A stretch of DNA of 15,916 nt from DASZZX01 sp036260415. Its GTDB lineage: Bacteria > Actinomycetota > Nitriliruptoria > Nitriliruptorales > JAHWKO01. Under the pieces are notes generated by a model. The model had not been told where the DNA came from. It was given only the letters and a program-made list of their open reading frames with translations, and ran no database searches. The stretch covers positions 1 through 15,916 of the forward strand of contig DASZZX010000064.1 of the NCBI GenBank assembly GCA_036260415.1, given 5' to 3'. Within the stretch, counting starts at the first letter, position 1; each line of letters opens with the position of its first letter. Made by a program: the position numbers and the translations under genes. Positions 1-6,249 of the stretch are shown piece after piece.

Positions 1-17
1 GGCGTAGCCTGACCCAT

Positions 18-74
18 GCGTATGGCCTCCCGACTCGGTTGCTTGGCGGCACCAAGTCTCGTGGGGCCATACGC
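18..74. repeat. Nested inverted repeat (possible RNA hairpin)
   Basis: The 10-base arm gcgtatggcc (18-27) is the exact reverse complement of ggccatacgc (65-74). Inside the loop, cttgg (42-46) pairs with ccaag (52-56) around a 5-base loop. This would give a stem-loop on a stem. No U-tract follows, and it does not fold as a tRNA. It could be a structured leader or a mobile-element end, but its role is unknown. Confidence 0.4.
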
Positions 75-432
75 ACGTTCAGAGCATCTATCCCCGCCTC
101 GTCGAGCTCACACGCCCCCCGCGTTCACCGCGAAGGGCCGGTTTCCGCCTCGGAGCGGGGGTCCCTGGCGTGCACGCTGGTGGTCATGCATGCACCCGGG
201 GATGGCCGATGACGCACCTGAACCGGATGGACGGAGTGCGGAACCGCAACGCGACGAGCGGCACCATCCACATCCTTTCGCGGCGGCCGATCAACGAACC
301 CCGCCGACGGGCAGGTCTGTTCCCGGCGAACGCTGCGTGCACTCAGCCACGAGGATGGGAGGCGGCCATCCATACGGGTGGTCGCACTCCCCCGCTAGTT
401 CCATAGCTAAGTTACGTCAACCTGGCCGAGTG

Positions 433-446
433 CTAACCGTTGTTAG
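433..446. promoter_or_regulatory. Short palindrome, possible operator
   Basis: CTAAC (433-437) and GTTAG (442-446) form an inverted repeat around cgtt, within a local AT-rich patch about 200 bp upstream of the broken membrane-protein gene. It has the size of a small repressor half-site pair. No regulator can be assigned, and chance occurrence is possible. Confidence 0.2.
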
Positions 447-646
447 ACAGTGTTGCCGCGTGTCGGCCTGCGCCTAACACGGCCGCGGACGACAGAACCG
501 CCCAGGTGCCCGTCCGCTGAGCGGCACAGGCCACTCGCGCCACCGCAGCTCGCGGACGAGCCGACCAACGATCAAACCCGCGGATGGGCTCGGGGCAGCT
601 GGAGTCGGGACTCCTGGCGAGACGTCCACCGATACCGAGTTCCGGC

Positions 647-1053
647 ATGCCACCGTGGGTCGCGACCCTGTACGCCGCCACTTTCTTCTTGGGCGCCGTG
701 CTGCATCTTGGGGTGTCAGTGCCGCTGGGGGTCGTGGTGCTGTCGGAGCCGGTCATCCTCCCGGCCACGGTCGTCGAGTCGCTGTGCGCGTGGGGCTCAC
801 GGTCGCAGCAACGGCCGTCCTCACAAGCCGACGGTGGTGGTGGCAGGCCAGTGTGGTGGCGTCCTCCATCGCGCTCGTTGGGGTGCTGCTCGGCGTCGCA
901 GCGGTCTCGGCTGGCGCTGGCCCCAGCACCCGGCTCAACGACGCCTACCACGCGACCATGGTCGTGGCGCTCACCGCCACGCTCGTCGCAGTGGTCCGCC
1001 TGCGCAATGACGGATCGCCTGCTCGAGCGCGTCGGTTGCGGCTGCGACCGTGA
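647..1053 (+). pseudogene. Four-helix membrane protein, split by a frameshift
   Basis: Frame 2 from ATG 647 (or ATG 584 in the same frame) encodes two hydrophobic helices, including ATLYAATFFLGAVLHLG, and then VVESLCAWG, after which the frame turns Arg/Ser-rich. At the same place frame 1 starts to look like protein: LTVAATAVLTSRRWWWQ, a third helix around VVASSIALVGVLLGVAA, then RLNDAYHATMVVALTATL, ending at the TGA at 1051-1053. Joining the frames near 785-800 gives one coherent protein of about 135 residues with four membrane segments, resembling small uncharacterised actinobacterial membrane proteins with an N-D-x-Y-H element before the last helix (from memory). The join is inference. A single-base sequencing error would look the same. 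No strong ribosome site precedes either ATG. Function unknown. Confidence 0.6.
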
Positions 1054-1080
1054 GAGGCCAGTGGCACAGGGTGGCCGCGA

Positions 1081-1104
1081 GACGCCCGCCCCGCGCGGGC
1101 CGTC
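1081..1104. terminator. Candidate bidirectional terminator hairpin
   Basis: gcccgc (1084-1089) pairs with gcgggc (1095-1100) around a 5-base loop, and gac/gtc extends the stem with one bulge. It sits between two converging genes, 28 bases after the membrane-protein stop and immediately after the response-regulator stop. There is no U-tract, which is common in GC-rich actinobacteria. Confidence 0.4.
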
Positions 1105-1106
1105 GA

Positions 1107-1772
1107 TCAGCGGCCACGCCCGGGTCGTACCAGTCCGGACTCGTAGGCGAACACGACCAGCTGGGCTCGATCGCGTGCGTGCAGCTTCACCATGGCCCGG
1201 CTCACGTGGGTCTTCGCGGTCGCGGGGCTGATGGTGAGGTGCTCCGCGATCTCGTCGTTGGACATGCCGGCTGCAACGAGTGCCATGACCTCACGTTCGC
1301 GGTCGGTTAGCCCCTCCAGGTCGGGCGGGGGGCGCCGGCCGGGCGAGCGTGCGGCAAACTCGCCGATGAGTCGACGGGTCACGCTCGGGGAGAGCAGGGA
1401 GTCCCCGCCGGCCACGACACGCACCGCATGGAGGAGCTCGACCGGTTCGGTGTCTTTGACCAGGAACCCGCTCGCACCGCCGCGCAGCGCTTCGAAGACG
1501 TACTCATCGAGCTCGAAGGTGGTCAGGATCACCACCTTCACCTCGCTCAGCGAGGCGTCGGCAGCGATCCGTCTCGTGGCCTCGATGCCGTCCAGCCGCG
1601 GCATGCGGATGTCCATCAGGACCACATCCGGGCGAAGGCGTCGAGCCAGCTCCACCGCCTGGACGCCGTCCTGTGCCTCGCCGACGACCGCGAGGTCGTC
1701 CTCGGACTCCAGCAGGGTGCGGAAGCCGGCGCGGACCAGGTGCTGGTCGTCAGCCAGAACCAGGCGGATCAC
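1107..1772 (-). CDS. NarL/FixJ-type DNA-binding response regulator
   Basis: This 221-aa protein is the output partner of the histidine kinase encoded just upstream. The receiver domain (about 1-120) shows the acidic pair D8-D9, the phospho-acceptor D54 in VLMDIRMP, the Thr pair at 84-85 and K106 in FLVKD. After a linker, a LuxR-type helix-turn-helix (about 153-210) reads LTDREREVMALVAAGMSNDEIAEHL (split here as LTDREREV and MSNDEIAEHL), followed by ATAKTHVSRAM as recognition helix. The start is GTG at 1772. Its first bases overlap the kinase stop (GTGA, 1769-1772), which implies translational coupling. Phosphorylation at D54 is expected to drive dimerisation and promoter binding. The target genes are not known. 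The divergent cupredoxin pair is the natural local candidate because a palindrome lies in its leader. Confidence 0.95.
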   Translation of the reverse strand: MIRLVLADDQHLVRAGFRTLLESEDDLAVVGEAQDGVQAVELARRLRPDVVLMDIRMPRLDGIEATRRIAADASLSEVKVVILTTFELDEYVFEALRGGASGFLVKDTEPVELLHAVRVVAGGDSLLSPSVTRRLIGEFAARSPGRRPPPDLEGLTDREREVMALVAAGMSNDEIAEHLTISPATAKTHVSRAMVKLHARDRAQLVVFAYESGLVRPGRGR

Positions 1773-2947
1773 CGCGCACCCTCCAGCGGCAGCCTCGCCT
1801 GCACGCGGAAGCCGCCGCCCGGTCGGGGGCCGGCGTGCAGCTGCCCGCCCGTGGCGGCCGCACGTTCGCGCATCCCGGCGATGCCGGTACCACCGCCAGA
1901 CACGGACCCGTCGCTCACGCCGCGACCGTCGTCGTCGACCTGGACGGTCAGCTCACGCGCCTCGAAACCGATGGCGACCGTGGCCGTGGAGGCGGCAGCG
2001 TGTCGGGCGACGTTGGTGAGCGACTCCTGCACGATGCGGTAGGCGGCCGCGTCCACGGCGGCGGGCAGCGGGCGCGGATCCCCGGCGGTCATGATCTGCA
2101 CGTGCAGGTCGCCGACCGACAACCGGGCGACGAGCTCCTCCAGCCGGGTCAAGCTGGGGCCAGGGCTCCGTGGTGCGCGGTCGTCGTCCACCTGCCGCAA
2201 GGCACCCAGCGTGTGCCGCAACTCGCCCAGCGCCTCCCTGCTCGTGTGCTTGATCGTGAGCAGCGCAGCGCGCGCGTGCTCGGGCTGAGCGTCCATCAGG
2301 TGGAGGGCCACCCCGGCCTGGACGCTGATCAGCGAGATGCTGTGACCGATGGCGTCGTGCAGCTCGCGCGCGATCCGTAGCCGCTCCTCACCCGCGCGCC
2401 GCAGCGCCTCCTCCTGGCGGGTGCGCTCGGCCTCGCGGGCGCGCTCCTCCACCGCGGTGAGGTAGTCACGCCGGCTACGAGACACCTCACCCAGCACGAC
2501 GGCCGAGGTGATGAACCCGGTGACCCACAGCAACCCCTCGACGTCGGGCGGACTGGTACCGGGGAAGACGAGCTTGTCCACCGCGAAGCCCGCCAGCACC
2601 GCGGCCGCCACCGCCAGCGCCGGCCGCCGTTGCCCGCCTGCCACCACCGTGTACAGGGCGACCAGCAGCGCCACGGCGGGGAAGATCAGGCCGGTATAGC
2701 CGGACAGGTAGTAGGCCAGGGCAGCCGCCCCCGTAACGACCGAGACCACGACGGGGCGGTGTCGGCGCGCCACGAGCACGGCCGCGCCGGCGACCAGGAC
2801 CGCGTAGGCGAGACCGTCCAGCGGCCGGCCGGGGTCGAAGCGTTGCACGGCAACACTCCCCCCCACGGCCACCGCTGCGACGGTCGCGGCCAGCGCGACC
2901 TCGGCGGTCAGGCGGCTCAAGCCTCGGGGGGTCACCACGGCGTCCAC
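1769..2947 (-). CDS. Membrane sensor histidine kinase (HisKA_3 type)
   Basis: This 392-aa kinase has an N-terminal membrane sensor of five or six hydrophobic helices (about residues 15-155) with almost no extracytoplasmic loop, so it probably senses something in or at the membrane. A coiled linker (160-190) leads to the HisKA_3 dimerisation domain with phospho-accepting H197 in RELHDAIGHS. The HATPase domain follows: N-box VQESLTNVARHA (307-318, N312), G1 box VDDDGRG (337-343) and G2 box GTGIAGMRER (353-362). The whole length is normal for this actinobacterial class. GTG at 2947 is the start given by the open frame. No clear Shine-Dalgarno sequence precedes it, so a nearby alternative start is possible. 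It is co-transcribed with the regulator, stop-start overlapping. The stimulus cannot be read from the sequence. Confidence 0.93.
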   Translation of the reverse strand: MDAVVTPRGLSRLTAEVALAATVAAVAVGGSVAVQRFDPGRPLDGLAYAVLVAGAAVLVARRHRPVVVSVVTGAAALAYYLSGYTGLIFPAVALLVALYTVVAGGQRRPALAVAAAVLAGFAVDKLVFPGTSPPDVEGLLWVTGFITSAVVLGEVSRSRRDYLTAVEERAREAERTRQEEALRRAGEERLRIARELHDAIGHSISLISVQAGVALHLMDAQPEHARAALLTIKHTSREALGELRHTLGALRQVDDDRAPRSPGPSLTRLEELVARLSVGDLHVQIMTAGDPRPLPAAVDAAAYRIVQESLTNVARHAAASTATVAIGFEARELTVQVDDDGRGVSDGSVSGGGTGIAGMRERAAATGGQLHAGPRPGGGFRVQARLPLEGAR

Positions 2948-3104
2948 AGCGCCAAGGTAGGAGACGCCGAAGAGCTCGTCGTCGCCCGCGGGGTGTAGCC
3001 GGCCCTGCTCCCTGCGCGGTACCCGCCGGGGCCGCCGGTCGGCGTGCGGCCGAGCCCAAGTGACTCCAGCTGTGCGACGGCAGGACGCCGCCGCTCCCGC
3101 ATCG

Positions 3105-3118
3105 TGTGACCCGTCACA
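3105..3118. promoter_or_regulatory. Perfect 14-bp palindrome, candidate operator
   Basis: TGTGACCCGTCACA has exact 6-base arms around a CC centre. It lies 19 bases before the cupredoxin start and just before its ribosome site, in the intergenic space shared with the divergent kinase/regulator operon. A dimeric regulator bound here could block cupredoxin expression or act on both promoters. The arms resemble CRP half-sites, but the spacing is too short for a CRP site. The local response regulator or an unlinked repressor are alternatives. Confidence 0.4.
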
Positions 3119-3126
3119 TCACGACC

Positions 3127-3133
3127 GAGGAGG
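3127..3133 (+). promoter_or_regulatory. Ribosome binding site fixing the cupredoxin start
   Basis: gaggagg is followed by a 4-base spacer and GTG at 3138. This strong site decides the start. The longer open frame that begins at 3060 has no such site and would put extra polar residues ahead of the signal peptide. Confidence 0.75.
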
Positions 3134-3137
3134 CATC

Positions 3138-3557
3138 GTGACACCCCAACGAACGAGCGCGACGACCGCGATCCGCCCCTACGCACGACGCGCCGCTCTG
3201 CCCCTCGGCGCCGCCGCCGCCGCCGCGGTGCTCGCCGCCTGCGGAAGCGCGACACCAGCATCCGGCGACGTCCGGCCCGGCGCCGCGGATGGCGACGCGA
3301 TCCAGGTGATCGCGGTCGACAACAACTTCGCACCTGCAGTCCTCAAGCTCGAGGCCGGCGAACCTGTCACCATCGAGCTCCGCAACGACGGGGACACGCC
3401 GCACAACCTCGTGATCGACGACCTCGACGTCAGCACCGGCACGCTCGAGCCGGGCGATGTCGTAACGGCGACCTTCACAGCACCTCGCGACCCGGCCCGT
3501 TTCGTCTGCACCTTCCACCCCGGCATGGCCGGCGAGATCCGCGTCGCCGCCGGCTGA
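3138..3557 (+). CDS. Cupredoxin-domain lipoprotein (blue-copper type)
   Basis: The 139-aa product begins at GTG 3138. A twin-Arg-containing basic stretch (YARRAALPLG) and an Ala-rich hydrophobic core end in the lipobox VLAAC, so C35 should be lipidated and the protein held on the outer face of the membrane. The mature part is a single plastocyanin/azurin-like beta-sandwich. Its copper ligands are all present: H89 in DTPHNL, then C124, H127 and M130 in FVCTFHPGM, the type-1 copper pattern. It probably carries electrons or binds copper outside the cell. It is followed after 34 bases by the SHOCT protein gene, presumably in one transcript. An adjacent divergent two-component system suggests regulated expression. 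Redox partner unknown. Small stand-alone cupredoxins of this kind are common in Actinobacteria and are rarely characterised. Confidence 0.9.
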   Translation: MTPQRTSATTAIRPYARRAALPLGAAAAAAVLAACGSATPASGDVRPGAADGDAIQVIAVDNNFAPAVLKLEAGEPVTIELRNDGDTPHNLVIDDLDVSTGTLEPGDVVTATFTAPRDPARFVCTFHPGMAGEIRVAAG

Positions 3558-3591
3558 ACCGCCGCACAGAACAACCCGAGAGGAGAGCACC

Positions 3592-3855
3592 GTGAACACC
3601 ATGCTGGTGACCACCCTCCTGGCATCGCCCCGATCCCACGACTGGGGAGACGGCGGGCACGCAGGCTGGTTCTGGTTCCCCTGGTGGCTACTGACCGTGG
3701 CCCTGATCGTGCTGCTCGTCTGGTTCGTCGCGAGAGCTGGGTGGCGAAGGCGAGCGCACCCGGGGACCGAGCGCGCCCGAGAGATCCTTGCGCAGCGCTA
3801 CGCCAGCGGGGAGATCAGCGCGAACGAGTACCGAGAGCGACTCGCCGACCTGTGA
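3592..3855 (+). CDS. Small membrane protein with C-terminal SHOCT domain
   Basis: This 87-aa protein starts at GTG 3592 behind a purine-rich ribosome site (gagaggagag, 3578-3587). After a His/Gly/Trp-rich N-terminus (HDWGDGGHAGWFWFPWW) comes one membrane helix (about 32-48), then a basic anchor (WRRR). A SHOCT motif at the C-terminus reads ILAQRYASGEISANEYRERL. SHOCT domains are short helical modules often found at protein ends and thought to help oligomerisation. The gene follows the cupredoxin gene by 34 bases and is probably its operon partner. The Trp- and His-rich N-terminal segment facing the outside could interact with copper or with the cupredoxin, but that is speculation. Many SHOCT proteins have no known function. 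Confidence 0.82.
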   Translation: MNTMLVTTLLASPRSHDWGDGGHAGWFWFPWWLLTVALIVLLVWFVARAGWRRRAHPGTERAREILAQRYASGEISANEYRERLADL

Positions 3856-3918
3856 CGCCAGCCACGTCGCCGTCAGCGACAAACGTCAGGGCCACAGAGG
3901 GCCGGCTCGCCGGCGTTC

Positions 3919-3949
3919 TCCATGGCAACGGCTCCGCCGTTGCCATGGA
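3919..3949. terminator. Perfect long hairpin after the cupredoxin-SHOCT pair
   Basis: Bases 3919-3932 are exactly complementary to 3936-3949, giving a 14-bp stem with a 3-base loop (arms tccatggcaacggc and gccgttgccatgga). It lies 64 bases after the SHOCT stop. There is no U-tract, so it may be a GC-rich terminator, an mRNA-stabilising hairpin or a REP-like repeat. Both arms carry the NcoI-like palindrome ccatgg. Confidence 0.5.
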
Positions 3950-4144
3950 CCCGAGGCCTCCGACGACGGCAGGCTCGGGCCAGCCGCAGCCCCTGCGCAA
4001 CGGCGCCCGCCACGAACCAACGGCCAGGCCGGGCGGGACCGTGACGAAGTGGGACAAGCACCCTCTAGACGGCGCGAGTTCAACGGGTGATCGCAACGCC
4101 TCGTCGACGAGCGGAGGATTTCCGCGAACCGACGGAGGTGGTTG

Positions 4145-4546
4145 ATGTCGTATTTCTTGACCGAGGAACAGATCGCCGAGGTGTGGGAGCGCCACCGCCG
4201 GGGGCAGACGCCTGCGGCGATCGCCCGTCACTTCGGCAGGGGCACCGCCGCGATGAGCGAGCGGATTCGGGTTGCCGGCGGGATCCCCCCGACGATGCCT
4301 CGTCGTGCGGAGCGACACCTGACGCTCGAGGAACGTGAGGCGATCTCGCGGGGCTTGGCGGCTCGGTGCTCGTTGCGGGAGATCGCCCGACAGCTGGGAC
4401 GGGCACCGTCCACGATCAGCCGGGAGGTCAACGCGAACGGCGGTCGGTCCCGCTACCGGGCCGCAACGGCGGAAAAGGCCGCAACCGTGCGGCGTCGGTG
4501 ACCCAAGCAGTGCAAGCTGGCGGCCTCGCCGAGGCCGCGTCGGCTA
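4145..4546 (+). pseudogene. IS30-family transposase, N-terminal fragment with nonsense codon
   Basis: ATG 4145 follows a ribosome site (ggaggtgg). Residues 1-118 hold two DNA-binding segments: TPAAIARHFGRGTAAMSERI, then the IS30-type helix-turn-helix LTLEEREAISRGLAARC...SLREIARQLGRAPSTISREV with NGGRSRYRAA behind it. A TGA at 4499-4501 stops the frame. Beyond it the same frame continues with PKQCKLAASPRPRRL, which matches the region following RRR in IS30 transposases (PKPCKLA-like, from memory), so the stop is a mutation inside the gene. Similarity ends near 4546, where an IS3 remnant on the other strand begins. The whole catalytic DDE domain is missing. Not functional as a transposase. The DNA-binding piece could in principle still be made. 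Confidence 0.8.
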
Positions 4547-4710
4547 CTCGGCCTGCCGGACCAGTTGCGCAGTGCTTCGCCCGAACAGCCGATCTTCTCG
4601 GCGATCGACACGATCGCTGCCCACCGGGTCGGTTACTCCTCCTGCTGCTCGAACACCCTCCGGACCGCACGCTCGCGGACCTCAGGTGGGTAGGGCTTCC
4701 GGTAGCTCAT
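4540..4710 (-). pseudogene. IS3-family OrfA remnant
   Basis: Read on the minus strand from ATG 4710, the product begins MSYRKPYPPEVRERAVRRVF and EQQEE, meets a TAA, and continues in the same frame with PTRWAAIVSIAEKIGCSGEALRNW. This is the typical helix-turn-helix OrfA of IS3 elements (pattern YPPEFRERAV...W.AI..IA.KIGC...LR.WV.QAE). After LRNW a one-base shift is needed to continue as VRQAE. The decay thus includes a nonsense codon and a frameshift, and similarity stops at about 4540, against the IS30 fragment. OrfB is absent. The upstream terminal repeat is still visible at 4732-4760. Confidence 0.75.
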
Positions 4711-4731
4711 GGCTCCATCCTGTCACGGTCT

Positions 4732-4760
4732 GGAGCCTCCGACAGTCTCGGTGCGGTTCA
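4732..4760 (-). repeat. IS3-type terminal inverted repeat (one end only)
   Basis: On the minus strand the sequence from 4760 begins TGAACCGCACCGAGAC and goes on TGTCGGAGGCTCC, lying 22 bases upstream of the orfA start. It starts with TG and resembles the TGAACCGCCCCGG-type ends of actinobacterial IS3 elements (from memory). It therefore probably marks the outer edge of the element at 4760. The partner end was lost with OrfB. Confidence 0.55.
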
Positions 4761-4985
4761 CCGTTCCCACAATGGCTGGCATCTGGCGATGAGCGGGGCC
4801 GGTGATTTGAGTAGCCGCGCGGCGTGGCAACGGCCTGTTGGCAGTGGGTACCCGCGCGGACGTCTGGCGAGACTTCGTCCGTCAGTGGCATGTGGATGAC
4901 CTTGACGGCGACGCTTTGACGGACGGTGGCGGTCCCCCCGACCATCGGTCGTGGCGTGGTGCGAGGATGCCGTCACCATGGGAGC

Positions 4986-6023
4986 GTGGCACTCATCGGT
5001 GATGGTCCGGTCGCGTCCGCGGAGATCGCGGGGCTTGTGTACGTGTCCGACGATCAGCCTGGCATCACTCGTCGGCGCCGCGGACGGGGCTTTTCGTACC
5101 ATCACCCGGACGGCGTGCTGGTCCGTGATCAGGTGCGGCGCGAGCGGATCGAGGAGCTCGCCATCCCGCCGGCTTGGACCGACGTGTGGATCTGTCGCGA
5201 CCCTCACGGTCACATCCAGGCGACGGGCCGTGACGACCGTGGACGCAAGCAGTACCGCTACCACGACCGCTGGCGGGAAGTACGCGACGCGGCGAAGTTC
5301 CACCGGCTGGGTGCCTTCGGTGAGGCGCTGCATGACGTCCGTGGGCGCGTGGATAGCGACCTGTCGCTGCGTTCGATGTCGCGCAACAAGGTGCTGGCCA
5401 TCACCGTCGCGCTCCTCGACGAGTCGCTCATCCGCGTGGGCAACGAGGAGTACGTCAAGGAGAACGGCTCCTACGGTCTCACGACGCTGAGGCCCGAGCA
5501 CGTCGACGTCAACACGCGCCGGCTGCGAATCGCGTTCGTCGGGAAGGGCGGCAAGGAGCAGGAGGTCGAGGTAAGCGATCGGCGGCTTGCGCGCGCGGTG
5601 CGGCGCTGTGAGGAGATCCCGGGGCAGTGCCTGTTCACGTACGAGGACGACGGCGCGGACTACCGTGCGGTCGAGTCTGGCGACGTCAACGAGTGGCTGC
5701 GCGAGACGACCGGCGCGGACTTCACCGCGAAGGACTTCCGGACCTGGGGCGGGACGGTCGTCGCCGCGACCGCCCTGTACGGCTGCGGACAGTGCGACGA
5801 TGAGCACGAACGCGATCGCAACTGGCTGTTCTGCGTTGACGTCGCCGCCGAACGGCTGGGCAACTCCCGGGCGGTCGCGCGCAGCGGCTACGTCCACCCG
5901 GCCCTACAGTCCGCGTACGCCGAGGGCGTCATCGACGACGCCTTCAGCGGCGCTCGCGCCCGACGATGCCACTCCCGAGAGGAGGTCGCCTTGCTGCGCA
6001 TCCTCGACTGGGCAGCCAGCTGA
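4986..6023 (+). CDS. DNA topoisomerase IB (poxvirus-like)
   Basis: This enzyme relaxes supercoiled DNA by nicking one strand through a 3'-phosphotyrosine, without ATP. From GTG 4986 the protein has 345 residues. The N-terminal domain includes PGITRRRRGRGFSY, IPPAWTDVWIC and QATGRDDRGRKQYRYH. The catalytic domain follows: LIRVGNEEYVKENGSYGLTTL with R150, FVGKGGKEQEVEV with K187, FTAKDFRTWGGT with R252, AERLGNSRAVARSGYVHPAL with nucleophile Y302. Where vaccinia enzyme has a catalytic His, the motif LGN has Asn293, which I recall as usual for bacterial members. The start is uncertain: the frame is open from GTG 4926, and GTG 5037/5043 are also possible. The 225 bases before it hold an 8-base inverted repeat (4877-4884 with 4917-4924) and no gene. 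It stands alone between IS scars and a converging fcl gene. Confidence 0.93.
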   Translation: MALIGDGPVASAEIAGLVYVSDDQPGITRRRRGRGFSYHHPDGVLVRDQVRRERIEELAIPPAWTDVWICRDPHGHIQATGRDDRGRKQYRYHDRWREVRDAAKFHRLGAFGEALHDVRGRVDSDLSLRSMSRNKVLAITVALLDESLIRVGNEEYVKENGSYGLTTLRPEHVDVNTRRLRIAFVGKGGKEQEVEVSDRRLARAVRRCEEIPGQCLFTYEDDGADYRAVESGDVNEWLRETTGADFTAKDFRTWGGTVVAATALYGCGQCDDEHERDRNWLFCVDVAAERLGNSRAVARSGYVHPALQSAYAEGVIDDAFSGARARRCHSREEVALLRILDWAAS

Positions 6024-6105
6024 TGGCCGGGGCGGCTACCACCGCCGCGCAGCGCTCGAAACCGCGCACATCGACACGGCCGGTGCCAGCTGTCCGCTGA
6101 GGCTC

Positions 6106-6129
6106 CACGGCAATCCCTGATCCGCCGTG
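6106..6129. terminator. Weak hairpin between converging genes
   Basis: cacggc (6106-6111) pairs with gccgtg (6124-6129) around a 12-base loop in the 226-bp gap between the topoisomerase and fcl stops. No U-tract is present. Nothing else in this gap is recognisable. Confidence 0.25.
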
Positions 6130-6249
6130 TCCGGCTCGGGACGTGGTGGCTTGGTCCAACTGGGCGCCTTGGCTGAGCCCCCATGAGATGTCGCGTGCTG
6201 GCACCGCATCGGGTCTGAGGCGCCGACAGCCAGGGCACGACCAGGAAGG

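Larger units (their letters stand above)
1..646. other. Leading region without a recognisable gene
   Basis: Open frames exist here on both strands, but their translations are rich in Arg, Pro and His, overlap each other, and show no domain, signal peptide or hydrophobic segment that I recognise. I therefore call no gene. Visible structure consists of a nested inverted repeat at 18-74 and a short palindrome at 433-446 inside the most AT-rich stretch (about 395-450). That stretch may hold a promoter, but no convincing -35/-10 pair is present. Confidence 0.5.

Noticed and set aside
16..477. Open frame of 153 codons on the plus strand
   Set aside because: Low-complexity Arg/Pro/His translation, overlapped by other frames, no ribosome site and no domain; open by GC bias.
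450..1010. Long plus-strand frame overlapping the membrane-protein gene
   Set aside because: Arg/Cys/Ser-rich translation without hydrophobic helices; it is the shadow of the frames that together encode the membrane protein.
4100..4111. 12-bp palindrome ctcgtcgacgag before the IS30 fragment
   Set aside because: Short GC-rich self-complementary strings of this kind are frequent in such DNA, and nothing ties it to a regulator or IS end.
4758..5897. 379-codon minus-strand frame opposite the topoisomerase
   Set aside because: Antisense of a clear topoisomerase IB with all motifs; the minus translation has none.
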